From positions 186,001 through 250,000 of the forward strand of contig NZ_WIAO01000004.1 in the NCBI RefSeq assembly GCF_009451885.1: a DNA stretch of 64,000 nt, in the 5' to 3' direction. The position numbers and the translations under genes are program-made. Below, in pieces: positions 26,693-35,112 of this stretch (the stretch's first letter is position 1; each line of letters opens with the position of its first letter). The notes under the pieces were generated by a model. It did not search any database and was not told the origin of the DNA. It worked only from the letters and a program-made list of their open reading frames with translations. The DNA comes from Glycomyces albidus (GTDB lineage Bacteria; Actinomycetota; Actinomycetes; Mycobacteriales; Micromonosporaceae).

Positions 26693-28237
26693 ATGTCTGA
26701 CTGGGTACTGCCCGACGAGATCCTCGCCGAGGCGCCGAGCCACACCCCGCTCCCGCACGAGCTCGCCGACCTCGAGCTGCTGCTGTACGGCGCGTACGCG
26801 CCGCTGCGCGGGTTCATGGGCGAGGCGGAGGCGCGGGCGGTGACCACCACGGGCGCGCTGCCGGACGGGACGGCGTGGCCGGTGCCGGTGACGCTGGACG
26901 TCCCGATCGCGATCGCGAGGATGCTCGACAACCCCGACCCGAAGCGGCGTGTGCTTCGCATCACCGACCCGGAGGGGGCGCCGGTCGCCGCGGTGGAGTG
27001 CCACAGCCTCGACGCGCTCGGCCCGGACATGGTCCGCGTCGGCGGTCCGGTGCGGCGCATCGCGGACGCCGCCCACGGCGTCTTCACGGGCCTGCGGGCG
27101 ACCCCGGAGCAGGCGAAGACGACGTACACGAAGCCGCGGGTCCTCGCGCTCGTCGCCGACAAGCCGCTGCACCGGCCCCAGCTGGCGCAGCTCGCGCGGG
27201 CCGCGCACAACCTCGCGGCGCACGTGCTGGTCATGATCCCCACCGGGGACGAGACGAACGGCGACCGGGAGCTGCGGCTGCCGACGGCGGCGCTGGTGCG
27301 GTCGGTGCTCGCGGCGAAGGACCGGCTGCCGACGGCGACGGTGCTGACGGTGCCGCTGTCCAAGCGCGGCGACCGGCTGCGGGACGGCCTGCTGACGGCG
27401 AAGGTGGCGGCCGCGTACGGCGCCACGCACGTGATGACCGGCCCGGACGGGCTCGGCGGCGGCGACGGCGTCCGGGCGATGGTGCCGCGGGAGCTCGCCT
27501 ACGACACGCGCGACGGCCAGTGGCGGCCGATCGAGGACATCGAGCCGCCGTTCCGGCGCACCGCGCTCTCCGACGCCGAGATCGCCGACATGCTCGACCG
27601 CGGCTTCGGGCTCCCCGAGTGGCACACGCCCCCGAGCGTGGCCGCCGAACTCCGCAAGGCCCGCCCGCCGCGGCGCCAGCGCGGCCTGGTGCTGTTCTTC
27701 ACCGGCCTGTCCGGCTCGGGGAAGTCCACGATCTCGCGCGGCGTCTACGAGGCGCTCCTGGAGGACGGGACGCGCACGGTGTCGCTGTTCGACGGCGACG
27801 TGGTGCGCCGGCTCCTGTCGAGCGGGCTCGGGTTCACGCGCGCGGACCGGTCGGTGAACATCCGCCGGATCGGGTTCGTCGCGGCCGAGGTCGCGCGGCA
27901 CGGCGGCATCGGCATGGCCGCGCCGATCGCGCCGTACGAGGCCGACCGGGCCGAGGCGCGGCGCATGGCCGAGGCCGCGGGCGCCGACTTCGTGCTCGTG
28001 CACGTCTCGACGCCGCTGGAAGTGTGCGAGGCGCGGGACCGCAAGGGGCTCTACGCGAAGGCGCGCGCGGGCCAGATCCCGGAGTTCACGGGGATCTCGG
28101 ACCCGTACGAGGAGCCGCTGCACGCGGAGCTGGAGATCGACACGAGCGAGATCACGATCGGCGAGGGCGTCGAGCAGGTCCTCGAGTACCTGTCCGAGGG
28201 CGGCTGGCTGGAGCCGATCGGGCTGCGGATCGCCTGA
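26693..28237 (+). CDS. ATP-sulfurylase-like/adenylylsulfate (APS) kinase fusion
   Basis: A 514-residue two-domain protein. Residues ~1-320 have the fold plan of ATP sulfurylase (a PUA-like start with LLLYGAYAPLRGFMG, then a nucleotidyltransferase-like part). But the catalytic QxRNPxHxxH box is replaced by ALVADKPLHRPQ, losing Arg, Asn and the second His. Residues ~330-514 are an intact APS kinase: P-loop TGLSGSGKST, FDGDVVRR, and IRRIGFVA. So the protein phosphorylates APS to PAPS, while the N-terminal domain may be regulatory. ATG follows GGGACCCCGACCGCCG. No cysD/cysN is in the window. Monocistronic. Confidence 0.88.
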   Translation: MSDWVLPDEILAEAPSHTPLPHELADLELLLYGAYAPLRGFMGEAEARAVTTTGALPDGTAWPVPVTLDVPIAIARMLDNPDPKRRVLRITDPEGAPVAAVECHSLDALGPDMVRVGGPVRRIADAAHGVFTGLRATPEQAKTTYTKPRVLALVADKPLHRPQLAQLARAAHNLAAHVLVMIPTGDETNGDRELRLPTAALVRSVLAAKDRLPTATVLTVPLSKRGDRLRDGLLTAKVAAAYGATHVMTGPDGLGGGDGVRAMVPRELAYDTRDGQWRPIEDIEPPFRRTALSDAEIADMLDRGFGLPEWHTPPSVAAELRKARPPRRQRGLVLFFTGLSGSGKSTISRGVYEALLEDGTRTVSLFDGDVVRRLLSSGLGFTRADRSVNIRRIGFVAAEVARHGGIGMAAPIAPYEADRAEARRMAEAAGADFVLVHVSTPLEVCEARDRKGLYAKARAGQIPEFTGISDPYEEPLHAELEIDTSEITIGEGVEQVLEYLSEGGWLEPIGLRIA

Positions 28238-28245
28238 ACGCACGA

Positions 28246-28267
28246 GGCCCGGGCGTCCGCCCGGGCC
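28246..28267. terminator. Convergent terminator APS kinase/VKOR
   Basis: A perfect 9-bp stem (28246-28254 with 28259-28267) and 4-nt loop lie between the convergent stops at 28237 and 28274. Confidence 0.6.
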
Positions 28268-28273
28268 CGCCGG

Positions 28274-28894
28274 TCAGAGCAGCGTGGACCAGTAGTCCCA
28301 GAACCCGATGCCGACGATGCCGATCACGGCGAGGTACAGCAGGGCCAGGCCGATCCAGTGGAAGCGGAGCACGTCGTCGACGGCGTCGCGCCAGTCCTCC
28401 GAGACCGGGATCGCGCCGGTGCTGAGGTTGCGCATGGTCGTGAACCAGAAGATCGGCAGGACCACGGCCCAGACGGCCATGCACCACGGGCACAGGACGC
28501 CGATCCGGTACACCGACTGGAAGATCAGCCACGACACGAACGCGAGCCCGCCGAGCGTGCCGAGGTTGAACACGAGGACGATCCAGCGCGGCAGCTCGAC
28601 CTTCGAGAGCCACAGCACCCCCATGAAGACCACCAGCGGGAACGCCGCGAGCCCGATCATCGGGTTCGGGAACCCGAACGCGGACGCCTGCGGCGTGTTC
28701 ATGACGGTGCCGCACGACAGCACCGGGTTGAAGTCGCAGGAGATGACGTGGTCGGGGTCGATGAGCGAGGCGATCCGCTCGTAGGTGAGGTCGAACGCGG
28801 CCGCGAGGCCGACGAGCCCGCCGACGAGGAGGACCAGCGCGGTGAGCGTGCGCCCCCTGGCCTCTCTCGCCGTCTCGCCGAACGCCTCGTCCAT
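28274..28894 (-). CDS. Vitamin K epoxide reductase (VKOR)-family membrane protein
   Basis: A 206-residue membrane protein that in actinomycetes reoxidises exported thiol oxidases, replacing DsbB. Several membrane segments are visible. The redox CxxC is in VLCPWCMAVW, and the loop Cys pair lies in ISCDFNPVLSCGTVM, as in bacterial VKOR. The quinone-binding region FGFPNPMIG is kept. ATG at 28894 follows AGGGGG. No adjacent DsbA-like gene is seen; the partner would be elsewhere. Confidence 0.93.
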   Translation of the reverse strand: MDEAFGETAREARGRTLTALVLLVGGLVGLAAAFDLTYERIASLIDPDHVISCDFNPVLSCGTVMNTPQASAFGFPNPMIGLAAFPLVVFMGVLWLSKVELPRWIVLVFNLGTLGGLAFVSWLIFQSVYRIGVLCPWCMAVWAVVLPIFWFTTMRNLSTGAIPVSEDWRDAVDDVLRFHWIGLALLYLAVIGIVGIGFWDYWSTLL

Positions 28895-29049
28895 GCGCGC
28901 CCCCTGGATCGTGGTTGCCGTCGATGTGATCACGCAAGGGTAACGAGCGCGGCGCGATCGAAGTTGCGCGCAGGGCGCGCGAATGTGGCGATTCGGACAG
29001 GCGGGAACCGGGCCGGGCGGCCCGGCGTCGAAGCGGTCGGCGCCCTGCG

Positions 29050-29913
29050 TCAGACCCGCAGCGACCGGCCGCCGTCGACCACGAGCACCTGCCCGGTCAC
29101 GTAGGAGGCCGAAGGCGCGCAGAAGAACACGGCCGCGGCCGCGACCTCCTCGGGCGTGCCGGGGCGGCCCATCGGGCCGTCGAGGCCCTGCTGGAGCTCG
29201 GGGACCGTGGAGGAGCCGGTGCGGACCAGGCCCGGCGCGACCGCGTTGACGGTGACGCCGTCGGCGACGACCTCCGTCGCGAGCGCCTTCGTCAGCCCGG
29301 TGACGCCGGCCTTCGCGGCGGCGTAGGCGGCCTCGGCGGGGACGGCGTTGACGACGCCGGCGGTCGCGGCGACGTTCACGATCCGGCCCCAGCCGCGCTC
29401 GGCCATGGCCTGCACGAACGCGCGCGACACCAGGAACGCCGTGTCGAGGTTCCGCGACAGCTCCGACCGCCAGTCCTCATAGGACAACTGGGCGACCGGC
29501 TTCACCACGGCGGGATCGGACTTCGACGTCAGGCCCGCGTTGTTCACGAGGATGTCGACCTCGCCGACCGCGTCCGTGACGGCGTCGGCCAGCCCGCCCA
29601 CCTCGGCCTCGTCGGTCAGGTCCGCCACGAACCCGACCGCGTCGATCTCCTCGGCCCGCTCGTGGATCCGCTTGGTCGTCGACACGATCGCCACCGTCGC
29701 GCCCGCCAGCCGCAGCCGCGTCGCGATCGCGAACCCGATCCCGTCGGGCGCACCGGCACCCGTCACCAGCGCGATCTTCCCGGCCAGCGAATCGAGCTCC
29801 TGGAGGCGCCCTCGCTGCGACGACTCGGTCGGGGTCTGACCGGTCGAGGGAAGGTCGATCACGTCAGCGAGGCCGTCATCGAAGGAGTCGAGGCTCGGTC
29901 GCGGTTCATTCAT
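29050..29913 (-). CDS. SDR-family oxidoreductase (FabG-like) with N-terminal extension
   Basis: A 287-residue short-chain dehydrogenase. The Rossmann motif is TGAGAPDGIGFA; NNAG is present; YAAAKAG supplies Tyr and Lys. The strand normally carrying the catalytic Ser reads VNVAATAGV, with no Ser, so activity may be altered. An acidic N-terminal extension of ~42 residues precedes the core. The C-terminus ends in the typical VDGGRSLRV. The start codon is ATG at 29913, divergent from the AMMECR1 gene. Substrate unknown. Confidence 0.85.
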   Translation of the reverse strand: MNEPRPSLDSFDDGLADVIDLPSTGQTPTESSQRGRLQELDSLAGKIALVTGAGAPDGIGFAIATRLRLAGATVAIVSTTKRIHERAEEIDAVGFVADLTDEAEVGGLADAVTDAVGEVDILVNNAGLTSKSDPAVVKPVAQLSYEDWRSELSRNLDTAFLVSRAFVQAMAERGWGRIVNVAATAGVVNAVPAEAAYAAAKAGVTGLTKALATEVVADGVTVNAVAPGLVRTGSSTVPELQQGLDGPMGRPGTPEEVAAAAVFFCAPSASYVTGQVLVVDGGRSLRV

Positions 29914-30094
29914 GCGGGCAGTCTCTCACGGGCCACCGACCAAATCCATCACCGGCAGGCGGAACAGCGCAGAACCGACACTCCGGGTTCGATCGGCCAA
30001 CCGGCGCACCGGTACCGGTCCCGCAGCGCACCCCGCCGGACGGCGATCCCGGGCGCCGCGCGACCCGGCCGGCGGCGCGTGGGACCATCGGAGG

Positions 30095-30679
30095 ATGGAG
30101 CCGCATCTCGGCCCGGTCCTGACGGCGCTGGCGCGCAGCGCCGTCGCGACCTCGTTCGGCCCGAAGCCGCCCGCGGCGGCCGAGCTCCTCGCCGACACCC
30201 CGACAGCCCTGGCCGAGAAGGCCGCGACCTTCGTGACCCTCGAGCGCGACGGGGCCCTCCGCGGCTGCATCGGCACGCTCGTCGCCTTGCGGCCCTTGGG
30301 GTTCGACGTGGTCCGCAACGCCCGCCTGGCCGCCAGGGACCCGCGGATGGCGCCGGTGAGGGCCGACGAGGTCCCCGGCCTCACGTTCGAGGTCGCGGTC
30401 CTCACGCCCGCGGAAACCGTTGCGGTGCAGGACTTCTCAACGCTGATCGAAGGGCTGCGGCCCGGCGAGGACGGCCTCACCCTGAAGGACCGGGAGGGCC
30501 GCCGCGCCACGTTCCTGCCGTCGGTGTGGGGGCATTTGCACGACCCGCACCGGTTCGTCGCGGCCCTGCTGCGCAAGGGCGGCTGGCCGCGCCGGCTCTG
30601 GGCCGGCGACCTCCGCACGGCCCCCTGGCCCGCAGGGCTCACGGCCGAGCGGTACGGGACCACCGTCTACACCGGTTGA
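30095..30679 (+). CDS. AMMECR1-domain (AmmeMemoRadiSam system A) protein
   Basis: A 194-residue protein of the AMMECR1 fold. LRGCIGTLVALRPL contains the invariant LRGCIGT signature, and FLPSVWGHLHDPHRFVAALLRKGGW carries the conserved LP-VW segment. Normally it accompanies a Memo-like protein and a radical-SAM enzyme; neither is next to it here. A GACCAT -10-like box ends 6 nt before the ATG, and GGAGG abuts the start, so a leaderless mRNA is possible. The reaction is unproven for the family. Confidence 0.88.
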   Translation: MEPHLGPVLTALARSAVATSFGPKPPAAAELLADTPTALAEKAATFVTLERDGALRGCIGTLVALRPLGFDVVRNARLAARDPRMAPVRADEVPGLTFEVAVLTPAETVAVQDFSTLIEGLRPGEDGLTLKDREGRRATFLPSVWGHLHDPHRFVAALLRKGGWPRRLWAGDLRTAPWPAGLTAERYGTTVYTG

Positions 30680-30681
30680 GC

Positions 30682-30708
30682 CCCTGCGGGTCCGCCGGAC
30701 CCGCAGGG
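30682..30708. terminator. Convergent terminator AMMECR1/PhzF
   Basis: A perfect 12-bp stem (30682-30693 with 30697-30708) with a GCC loop sits between the convergent genes. Confidence 0.7.
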
Positions 30709-30716
30709 ACCGGCGC

Positions 30717-31556
30717 TCACGGCAGCGCGACCAGCGAGCCCTCCGCGGTCTTCACCGCGGAACCGGACACCGAGACCGACACCGGGACGCCGGCCTCCAC
30801 CACGACCTCTCCGAACAGCGTCGACGGGCGCCCGATCTCGGCGCCCTGCGCGATCTCGTACGCGTGCACGCCGTCGCCGGCGATCAGGCCCGCGTCCACC
30901 AGGTGCACCCCGAGCGCCACCGCCGCCGAACCGGTCGCCGGGTCCTCCCCCACGCCCACGTGGAACAGGCGCGCGTGCACCGCGGAGGTCTCCGGGTCGA
31001 AGCTGTACACGTACACCTTGTCGAGGTGCCCGGGCACGTCGACCGCGGCGGCCACGTCCTCGTCCGCGAGGCGCACGAAGTTGTGGTCGAGCCCGGCGGA
31101 GGCGTTCTTGGGGACGCCGACGATCCGGTCGGCGCTCAGGCCGATCGCCGCGGCGGCGGTCTCGGGGTCGAGCTCGGGACCGATCGCGATCGCGGTCGAC
31201 GTGAGCTTCGCCGCGCCGCCGTCGACGGCGACGGTCATGAGGCCCGCGCCGCACTCCTGGACGACCGTCCCGTCCTTCGCGGTGACGCGGCCGGACGCCA
31301 CGGAGGCGACCGCCGCCCCGATCGTGGGATGCCCGGCGAACGGGAGTTCCTCCGCAGGGGTGAAGATTCGCGCGCGATAGTCGGCGCCGGGATCGGCCGC
31401 GGGGAGCACGAACACGGTCTCGGAGAAGCCGAACTCCTTCGCGATCGCCTGCATCTGGGCGGTCGCGAGGTCCGCGCCGTCGTAGACGACGGCGAGCTGG
31501 TTGCCCGCATACGGGCGGTCTGAGAAGACGTCGTAGATCTCGAACGGAAGCGTCAT
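30717..31556 (-). CDS. PhzF-family isomerase
   Basis: A 279-residue protein of the diaminopimelate-epimerase-like fold. The catalytic Glu lies in FGFSETVFVL. FAGHPTIGAA and GEDPATGSAAVALG are the paired phosphate/substrate loops of PhzF proteins. Phenazine PhzF isomerises a dihydrohydroxyanthranilate, but most family members, as probably here, act on unknown substrates since no phenazine genes are nearby. A TATAAG box lies 6 nt before the ATG, with no Shine-Dalgarno, consistent with a leaderless mRNA. Confidence 0.88.
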   Translation of the reverse strand: MTLPFEIYDVFSDRPYAGNQLAVVYDGADLATAQMQAIAKEFGFSETVFVLPAADPGADYRARIFTPAEELPFAGHPTIGAAVASVASGRVTAKDGTVVQECGAGLMTVAVDGGAAKLTSTAIAIGPELDPETAAAAIGLSADRIVGVPKNASAGLDHNFVRLADEDVAAAVDVPGHLDKVYVYSFDPETSAVHARLFHVGVGEDPATGSAAVALGVHLVDAGLIAGDGVHAYEIAQGAEIGRPSTLFGEVVVEAGVPVSVSVSGSAVKTAEGSLVALP

Positions 31557-31610
31557 GCCGCACTTATAGCTCGCCTCCCTGAGCGAGCGGTGGGTAAGGC
31601 TACGCTCACA

Positions 31611-31638
31611 TTGCCTTCTCCGGGCACGTGGCTACGAT
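31611..31638 (+). promoter_or_regulatory. Leaderless promoter of mrp
   Basis: TTGCCT (31611-31616), 16 nt, then TACGAT (31633-31638) end 6 nt before the ATG at 31645; no Shine-Dalgarno is present. Confidence 0.65.
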
Positions 31639-31644
31639 TGACGC

Positions 31645-32778
31645 ATGTCTGACAACGCCGCCGTCGTCGAGGCCGTGCATGAAGCGCTCTCGCACGTCAA
31701 CGACCCTGAGATCCGCCGTCCGATCACCGAGCTGGGAATGGTCGACACCGTCGCGGTCGCAGGCGGGCGCCTGTCCCTGAAGATCCTCCTCACGGTCGCG
31801 GGCTGCCCGATGCGCGACACGCTGCAGCGGGACGTCGCCGCCGCCGTCGACGGGGTCGAGGGCGTCGAGGAGCTCGACCTCGAGTTCGGCGTCATGAGCG
31901 AGCAGCAGCGCGCCGACCTCCAGGTGAAGCTGCGGGGCAAGGCCGGCGCCGAACCGGTCATCCCGTTCAACCTGCCCGAATCGCGCACCCGCGTGTTCGC
32001 GATCGCCTCCGGCAAGGGCGGCGTCGGCAAATCGTCGATGACGGTGAACCTCGCCGCCGCGCTCGCGGAGAAGGGCCTGTCGGTCGGCATCGCCGACGCG
32101 GACATCTACGGGCACTCGATCCCGCGGATGCTCGGCGTCGAAGGCGCGCCCACGCAGGTCGAGGACATGATCATGCCCCCACAGGCGCACGGCATGAAGG
32201 TCATCTCGATCGGCATGTTCACGCCCGGGAACACCGCGGTCGTGTGGCGCGGGCCGATGCTCCACCGCGCGCTCCAGCAGTTCCTCGCCGACGTGTACTG
32301 GGGCGACCTGGACGTGCTCCTGCTCGACCTGCCGCCCGGGACCGGCGACATCGCGATCTCCGTGGCGCAGCTCCTGCCGACCGCCGAGCTCGTCGTCGTC
32401 ACCACCCCGCAGCAGGCGGCCGCCGAGGTCGCCGAGCGCGCCGGGGCGATCGTCACGCAGACGCACCAGAAGCTCGCGGGCGTGGTCGAGAACATGTCGT
32501 GGATGGAGCTGCCCGACGGCTCCCACATCGAGCCGTTCGGCTCCGGCGGCGGCAAGACCGTCGCCGAGGCGCTCACCCGGGACGTCGGCACCGAGGTGCC
32601 GCTGCTCGGCCAGATCCCGCTCGACCCGAAGCTCCGCGAAGGCGGGGACGCCGGCGTGCCGCTGGTGATCTCCGACCCCGACTGCGAGGCGTCCCGCGCG
32701 ATCCGCGCGATCGCGGACCAGCTCGCGGTGCGCAAGGTCTCGCTCGCCGGCAAGCGGCTGGGGCTCAGCCCGGTCTAG
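31645..32778 (+). CDS. mrp: Mrp/NBP35-family P-loop ATPase, Fe-S carrier type
   Basis: A 377-residue cytosolic protein of the ApbC/Mrp class that supports iron-sulfur cluster delivery. Residues ~1-95 are a MIP18/DUF59 domain (VNDPEIRRPITELGMV, and GCPMRDTL). The ParA-like ATPase follows with the deviant Walker A ASGKGGVGKSS, switch DADIYGHSIPRML and DLPPGTGD. The C-terminal CxxC that bridges a cluster in many homologues is absent: after VVENMSW comes MELPDG. Cluster binding may thus use other ligands. A strong terminator follows. Confidence 0.93.
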   Translation: MSDNAAVVEAVHEALSHVNDPEIRRPITELGMVDTVAVAGGRLSLKILLTVAGCPMRDTLQRDVAAAVDGVEGVEELDLEFGVMSEQQRADLQVKLRGKAGAEPVIPFNLPESRTRVFAIASGKGGVGKSSMTVNLAAALAEKGLSVGIADADIYGHSIPRMLGVEGAPTQVEDMIMPPQAHGMKVISIGMFTPGNTAVVWRGPMLHRALQQFLADVYWGDLDVLLLDLPPGTGDIAISVAQLLPTAELVVVTTPQQAAAEVAERAGAIVTQTHQKLAGVVENMSWMELPDGSHIEPFGSGGGKTVAEALTRDVGTEVPLLGQIPLDPKLREGGDAGVPLVISDPDCEASRAIRAIADQLAVRKVSLAGKRLGLSPV

Positions 32779-32796
32779 GGCCCGAAACGGAAACGG

Positions 32797-32832
32797 GCGG
32801 CGGCACCGGTCCTCGCGGGCCGGTGCCGCCGC
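32797..32832 (+). terminator. Terminator after mrp
   Basis: A perfect 13-bp stem (32797-32809 with 32820-32832) with a 10-nt loop is followed by TTT. It lies 19 nt after the mrp stop. Confidence 0.8.
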
Positions 32833-32952
32833 TTTCCATCTCCCGGTTTCCATGAAAGAAGCCTGTGCGGGGAGCGCCTGCGCCTGCCGCCGCGTGCCCC
32901 TCTCCGACCACGGTATGCGGGCCAGGGCGCCCGCGCGTCGGCCCGAGGAACG

Positions 32953-32983
32953 AAAAAGCCCCTCATGCTCAGGCATGAGAGGC
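32953..32983 (-). terminator. Intrinsic terminator of dapD
   Basis: On the minus strand a stem (CTCATGC/GCATGAG core plus a 3-bp base, one mismatch) is followed by TTTTT, a classic intrinsic terminator 90 nt after the dapD stop. Confidence 0.8.
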
Positions 32984-33019
32984 GGTACCCGGGTACTACA
33001 GGCGCATTACCCGGCGCGC

Positions 33020-33083
33020 GTCACTGGGCCGCGTCACTGGGCCGCGTCACTGGGCCGCATCACTGGGCCGCATCACTGGGCGC
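33020..33083. repeat. 13-bp tandem repeat (five copies) at the dapD 3' end
   Basis: TCACTGGGCCGCG or TCACTGGGCCGCA recurs at 33021, 33034, 33047, 33060 and 33073, period 13. The last copy contains the dapD stop codon (TCA at 33073-33075) and its last codons; the other copies are 3' untranslated. Confidence 0.95.
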
Positions 33084-34002
33084 TGTGGAGGGCGGCGTTG
33101 AGCTCGCCCCACGTCCCGGCGCGGGGCCGCACCTCGAGGACGCCGGTCTGGGTGTTGGTCCAGAACTGCAGGTTGTCCTTGCCCGAGAGGGTCGCGGCCT
33201 TGACCACGGTCCCGTCCGGGAGCGTGACCTTCGAGCCGGCGGTCACGTAGCAGCCGGCGGCCACGACGCAGTTGTCGCCCAAGGAGATCCCGATGCCGGA
33301 GTTCGCGCCGAGGAGGCAGCGCTCGCCGATCGAGATGACCTCCTTGCCGCCGCCCGAGAGCGTCCCCATGATCGAGGAGCCGCCGCCGATGTCGGAGCCG
33401 TCGCCGACGACGACCCCGGCGGAGATGCGGCCCTCGACCATCGAGTTGCCGAGCGTCCCGGCGTTGAAGTTCACGAAGCCCTCGTGCATGACCGTCGTGC
33501 CCTCGGCGAGGTGCGCGCCCAGGCGCACCCGGGAGGCGTCGGCGATGCGGACGCCGGTCGGGGTCACGTAGTCGGCCATCGGCGGGAACTTGTCGAGCGA
33601 CTTGACCTCGAGCGTCCCGCCCGCGGCGCGGAGCTTGAGCCGGGCGGCGTTCACCGCGTCGGCCGGGATCGGGCCGTGGTTGGTCCAGGCGTTGTTCGGG
33701 AGGAGCCCGAAGATGCCCTCCAGGTTGATCGAGTGCGGGATCGCGAAGCGGTGCGAGAGCAGGTGCAGCCGCAGGTAGACGTCCGCGGTGTCGACCGGCT
33801 CGCCCTCGAGGGACTTGATGAGGACCGACACGCCCTTGGAGCGGGTCCCGGTCGGGTTCTCCCGGTCGATTCCGGGCGCGGCCACACCGGTCGGCGCCTC
33901 GCCGAGGCCGAGGCGGGTGAACCACACGTCGAGGACCGTGCCGTCGGGGGCGACCGTGGCCACGCCGACTCCCCAGGCTGCGTCAGTCAGGAATTCACTC
34001 AT
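33073..34002 (-). CDS. dapD: Tetrahydrodipicolinate N-succinyltransferase
   Basis: Catalyses succinyl transfer from succinyl-CoA to tetrahydrodipicolinate in the lysine/meso-DAP pathway, cytosolic, homotrimeric. Length of 309 residues matches actinobacterial DapD, which differs from the E. coli type. Residues ~170-270 are a left-handed beta-helix of hexapeptide repeats ([36 protein letters not shown]). [21 protein letters not shown] contains catalytic-loop residues. It is divergent from dapE with a 39-nt gap. A 13-bp tandem repeat overlaps its stop codon. The ATG lies at 34002. Confidence 0.96.
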   Translation of the reverse strand: MSEFLTDAAWGVGVATVAPDGTVLDVWFTRLGLGEAPTGVAAPGIDRENPTGTRSKGVSVLIKSLEGEPVDTADVYLRLHLLSHRFAIPHSINLEGIFGLLPNNAWTNHGPIPADAVNAARLKLRAAGGTLEVKSLDKFPPMADYVTPTGVRIADASRVRLGAHLAEGTTVMHEGFVNFNAGTLGNSMVEGRISAGVVVGDGSDIGGGSSIMGTLSGGGKEVISIGERCLLGANSGIGISLGDNCVVAAGCYVTAGSKVTLPDGTVVKAATLSGKDNLQFWTNTQTGVLEVRPRAGTWGELNAALHSAQ

Positions 34003-34041
34003 GGTCAGAGCCTATCCACGCGGCGGGTATCGTCTGCGGAT

Positions 34042-35112
34042 GTGACAGTTTTGAGTGAGGCAGTCCTCGCGGACCCGGTCGAGCTGACCCGGGCCCTGTG
34101 CGACATCCCGTCGGTCTCCCGGGACGAGGCCGCGATCTGCGACGCGGTCGAAACGGCCCTCAAGCGCATGGGCCACTTGACGACCGAGCGGGTCGGAAAC
34201 ACCCTCGTGGCCCGCACCGAGCTGGGCCGCGGCCGCCGCGTCATGCTCGCCGGGCACCTGGACACCGTCCCGGTCAACGGCAACTTCCCCACGCGCACCG
34301 AAGGGGACGTGATGTGGGGGCTCGGCACGTCGGACATGAAGTCCGGGACCGCGCTCGCGCTCTGGATCGCCGCCACCGTCGAGGAACCGAAGTTCGACCT
34401 GAGCTTCGCGTTCTACGACTGCGAGGAGATCGAGGCCGTGCACAACGGACTCAACAAGCTGTCGCAGTCGCGCCCCGAGCTCCTCGCCGCCGACTTCGCG
34501 ATCCTCCTGGAGCCGACGTACGGCCTGGTCGAAGCCGGATGCCAGGGCACCATGCGGGTGCGCGTGACGACCCGCGGCAAGCGGGCCCACTCGGCCCGGT
34601 CCTGGAAGGGCGAGAACGCGATCCACCGGCTCGCGCCGGCCCTGGAGCGGCTGAACGCGTACGAGGCGCGGGAGGTCGAGGTCGACGGCTGCACCTACCG
34701 GGAGGGCCTGAACGCGGTCTTCATCGGCGGCGGCGTCGCCGGGAACGTCATCCCCGACGAGGGCTGGATCGACGTGAACTACCGCTTCGCGCCCGACCGC
34801 GACGAGGCGGCCGCCGAAGCGCACGTGCGGGAGGTGTTCGCCGGGTTCGAGGTCGAGGTCTCCGACATCGCCCCGTCGTGCCGGCCGGGCCTGGACCGGC
34901 CCGAGGCCGCCGAGTTCGTCGCCGCGGCCGGCGGCGAGTTCCGCGCCAAGCTCGGCTGGACGGATGTGGCCCGGTTCGCGACGTTGGGTATCCCCGCGGT
35001 GAACTTCGGGCCGGGCGACCCGAACCTCGCCCACAAGCAGGACGAACGCGTCGAGATTCCGCGCATCCGCGAATGCGCGGCGGCGCTGCGAGCCTATGTG
35101 GAGGCATCATGA
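34042..35112 (+). CDS. dapE: Succinyl-diaminopimelate desuccinylase
   Basis: Hydrolyses N-succinyl-LL-DAP to LL-DAP, needed for lysine and peptidoglycan. A 356-residue M20 metallopeptidase-fold enzyme. Zinc ligands and bases are visible: AGHLDTVPVNGN, GTSDMKSG, CEEIEAVHNG, and the C-terminal NLAHKQDE. GKRAHSARSWKGENAI is the dimerisation/lid region. The GTG at 34042 follows a TATCGT box at 34028-34033, a near-leaderless arrangement. An in-frame TTG at 34051 is an alternative. Its stop overlaps the LOG-gene start (ATGA). Divergent dapD lies 39 nt away. Confidence 0.95.
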   Translation: MTVLSEAVLADPVELTRALCDIPSVSRDEAAICDAVETALKRMGHLTTERVGNTLVARTELGRGRRVMLAGHLDTVPVNGNFPTRTEGDVMWGLGTSDMKSGTALALWIAATVEEPKFDLSFAFYDCEEIEAVHNGLNKLSQSRPELLAADFAILLEPTYGLVEAGCQGTMRVRVTTRGKRAHSARSWKGENAIHRLAPALERLNAYEAREVEVDGCTYREGLNAVFIGGGVAGNVIPDEGWIDVNYRFAPDRDEAAAEAHVREVFAGFEVEVSDIAPSCRPGLDRPEAAEFVAAAGGEFRAKLGWTDVARFATLGIPAVNFGPGDPNLAHKQDERVEIPRIRECAAALRAYVEAS

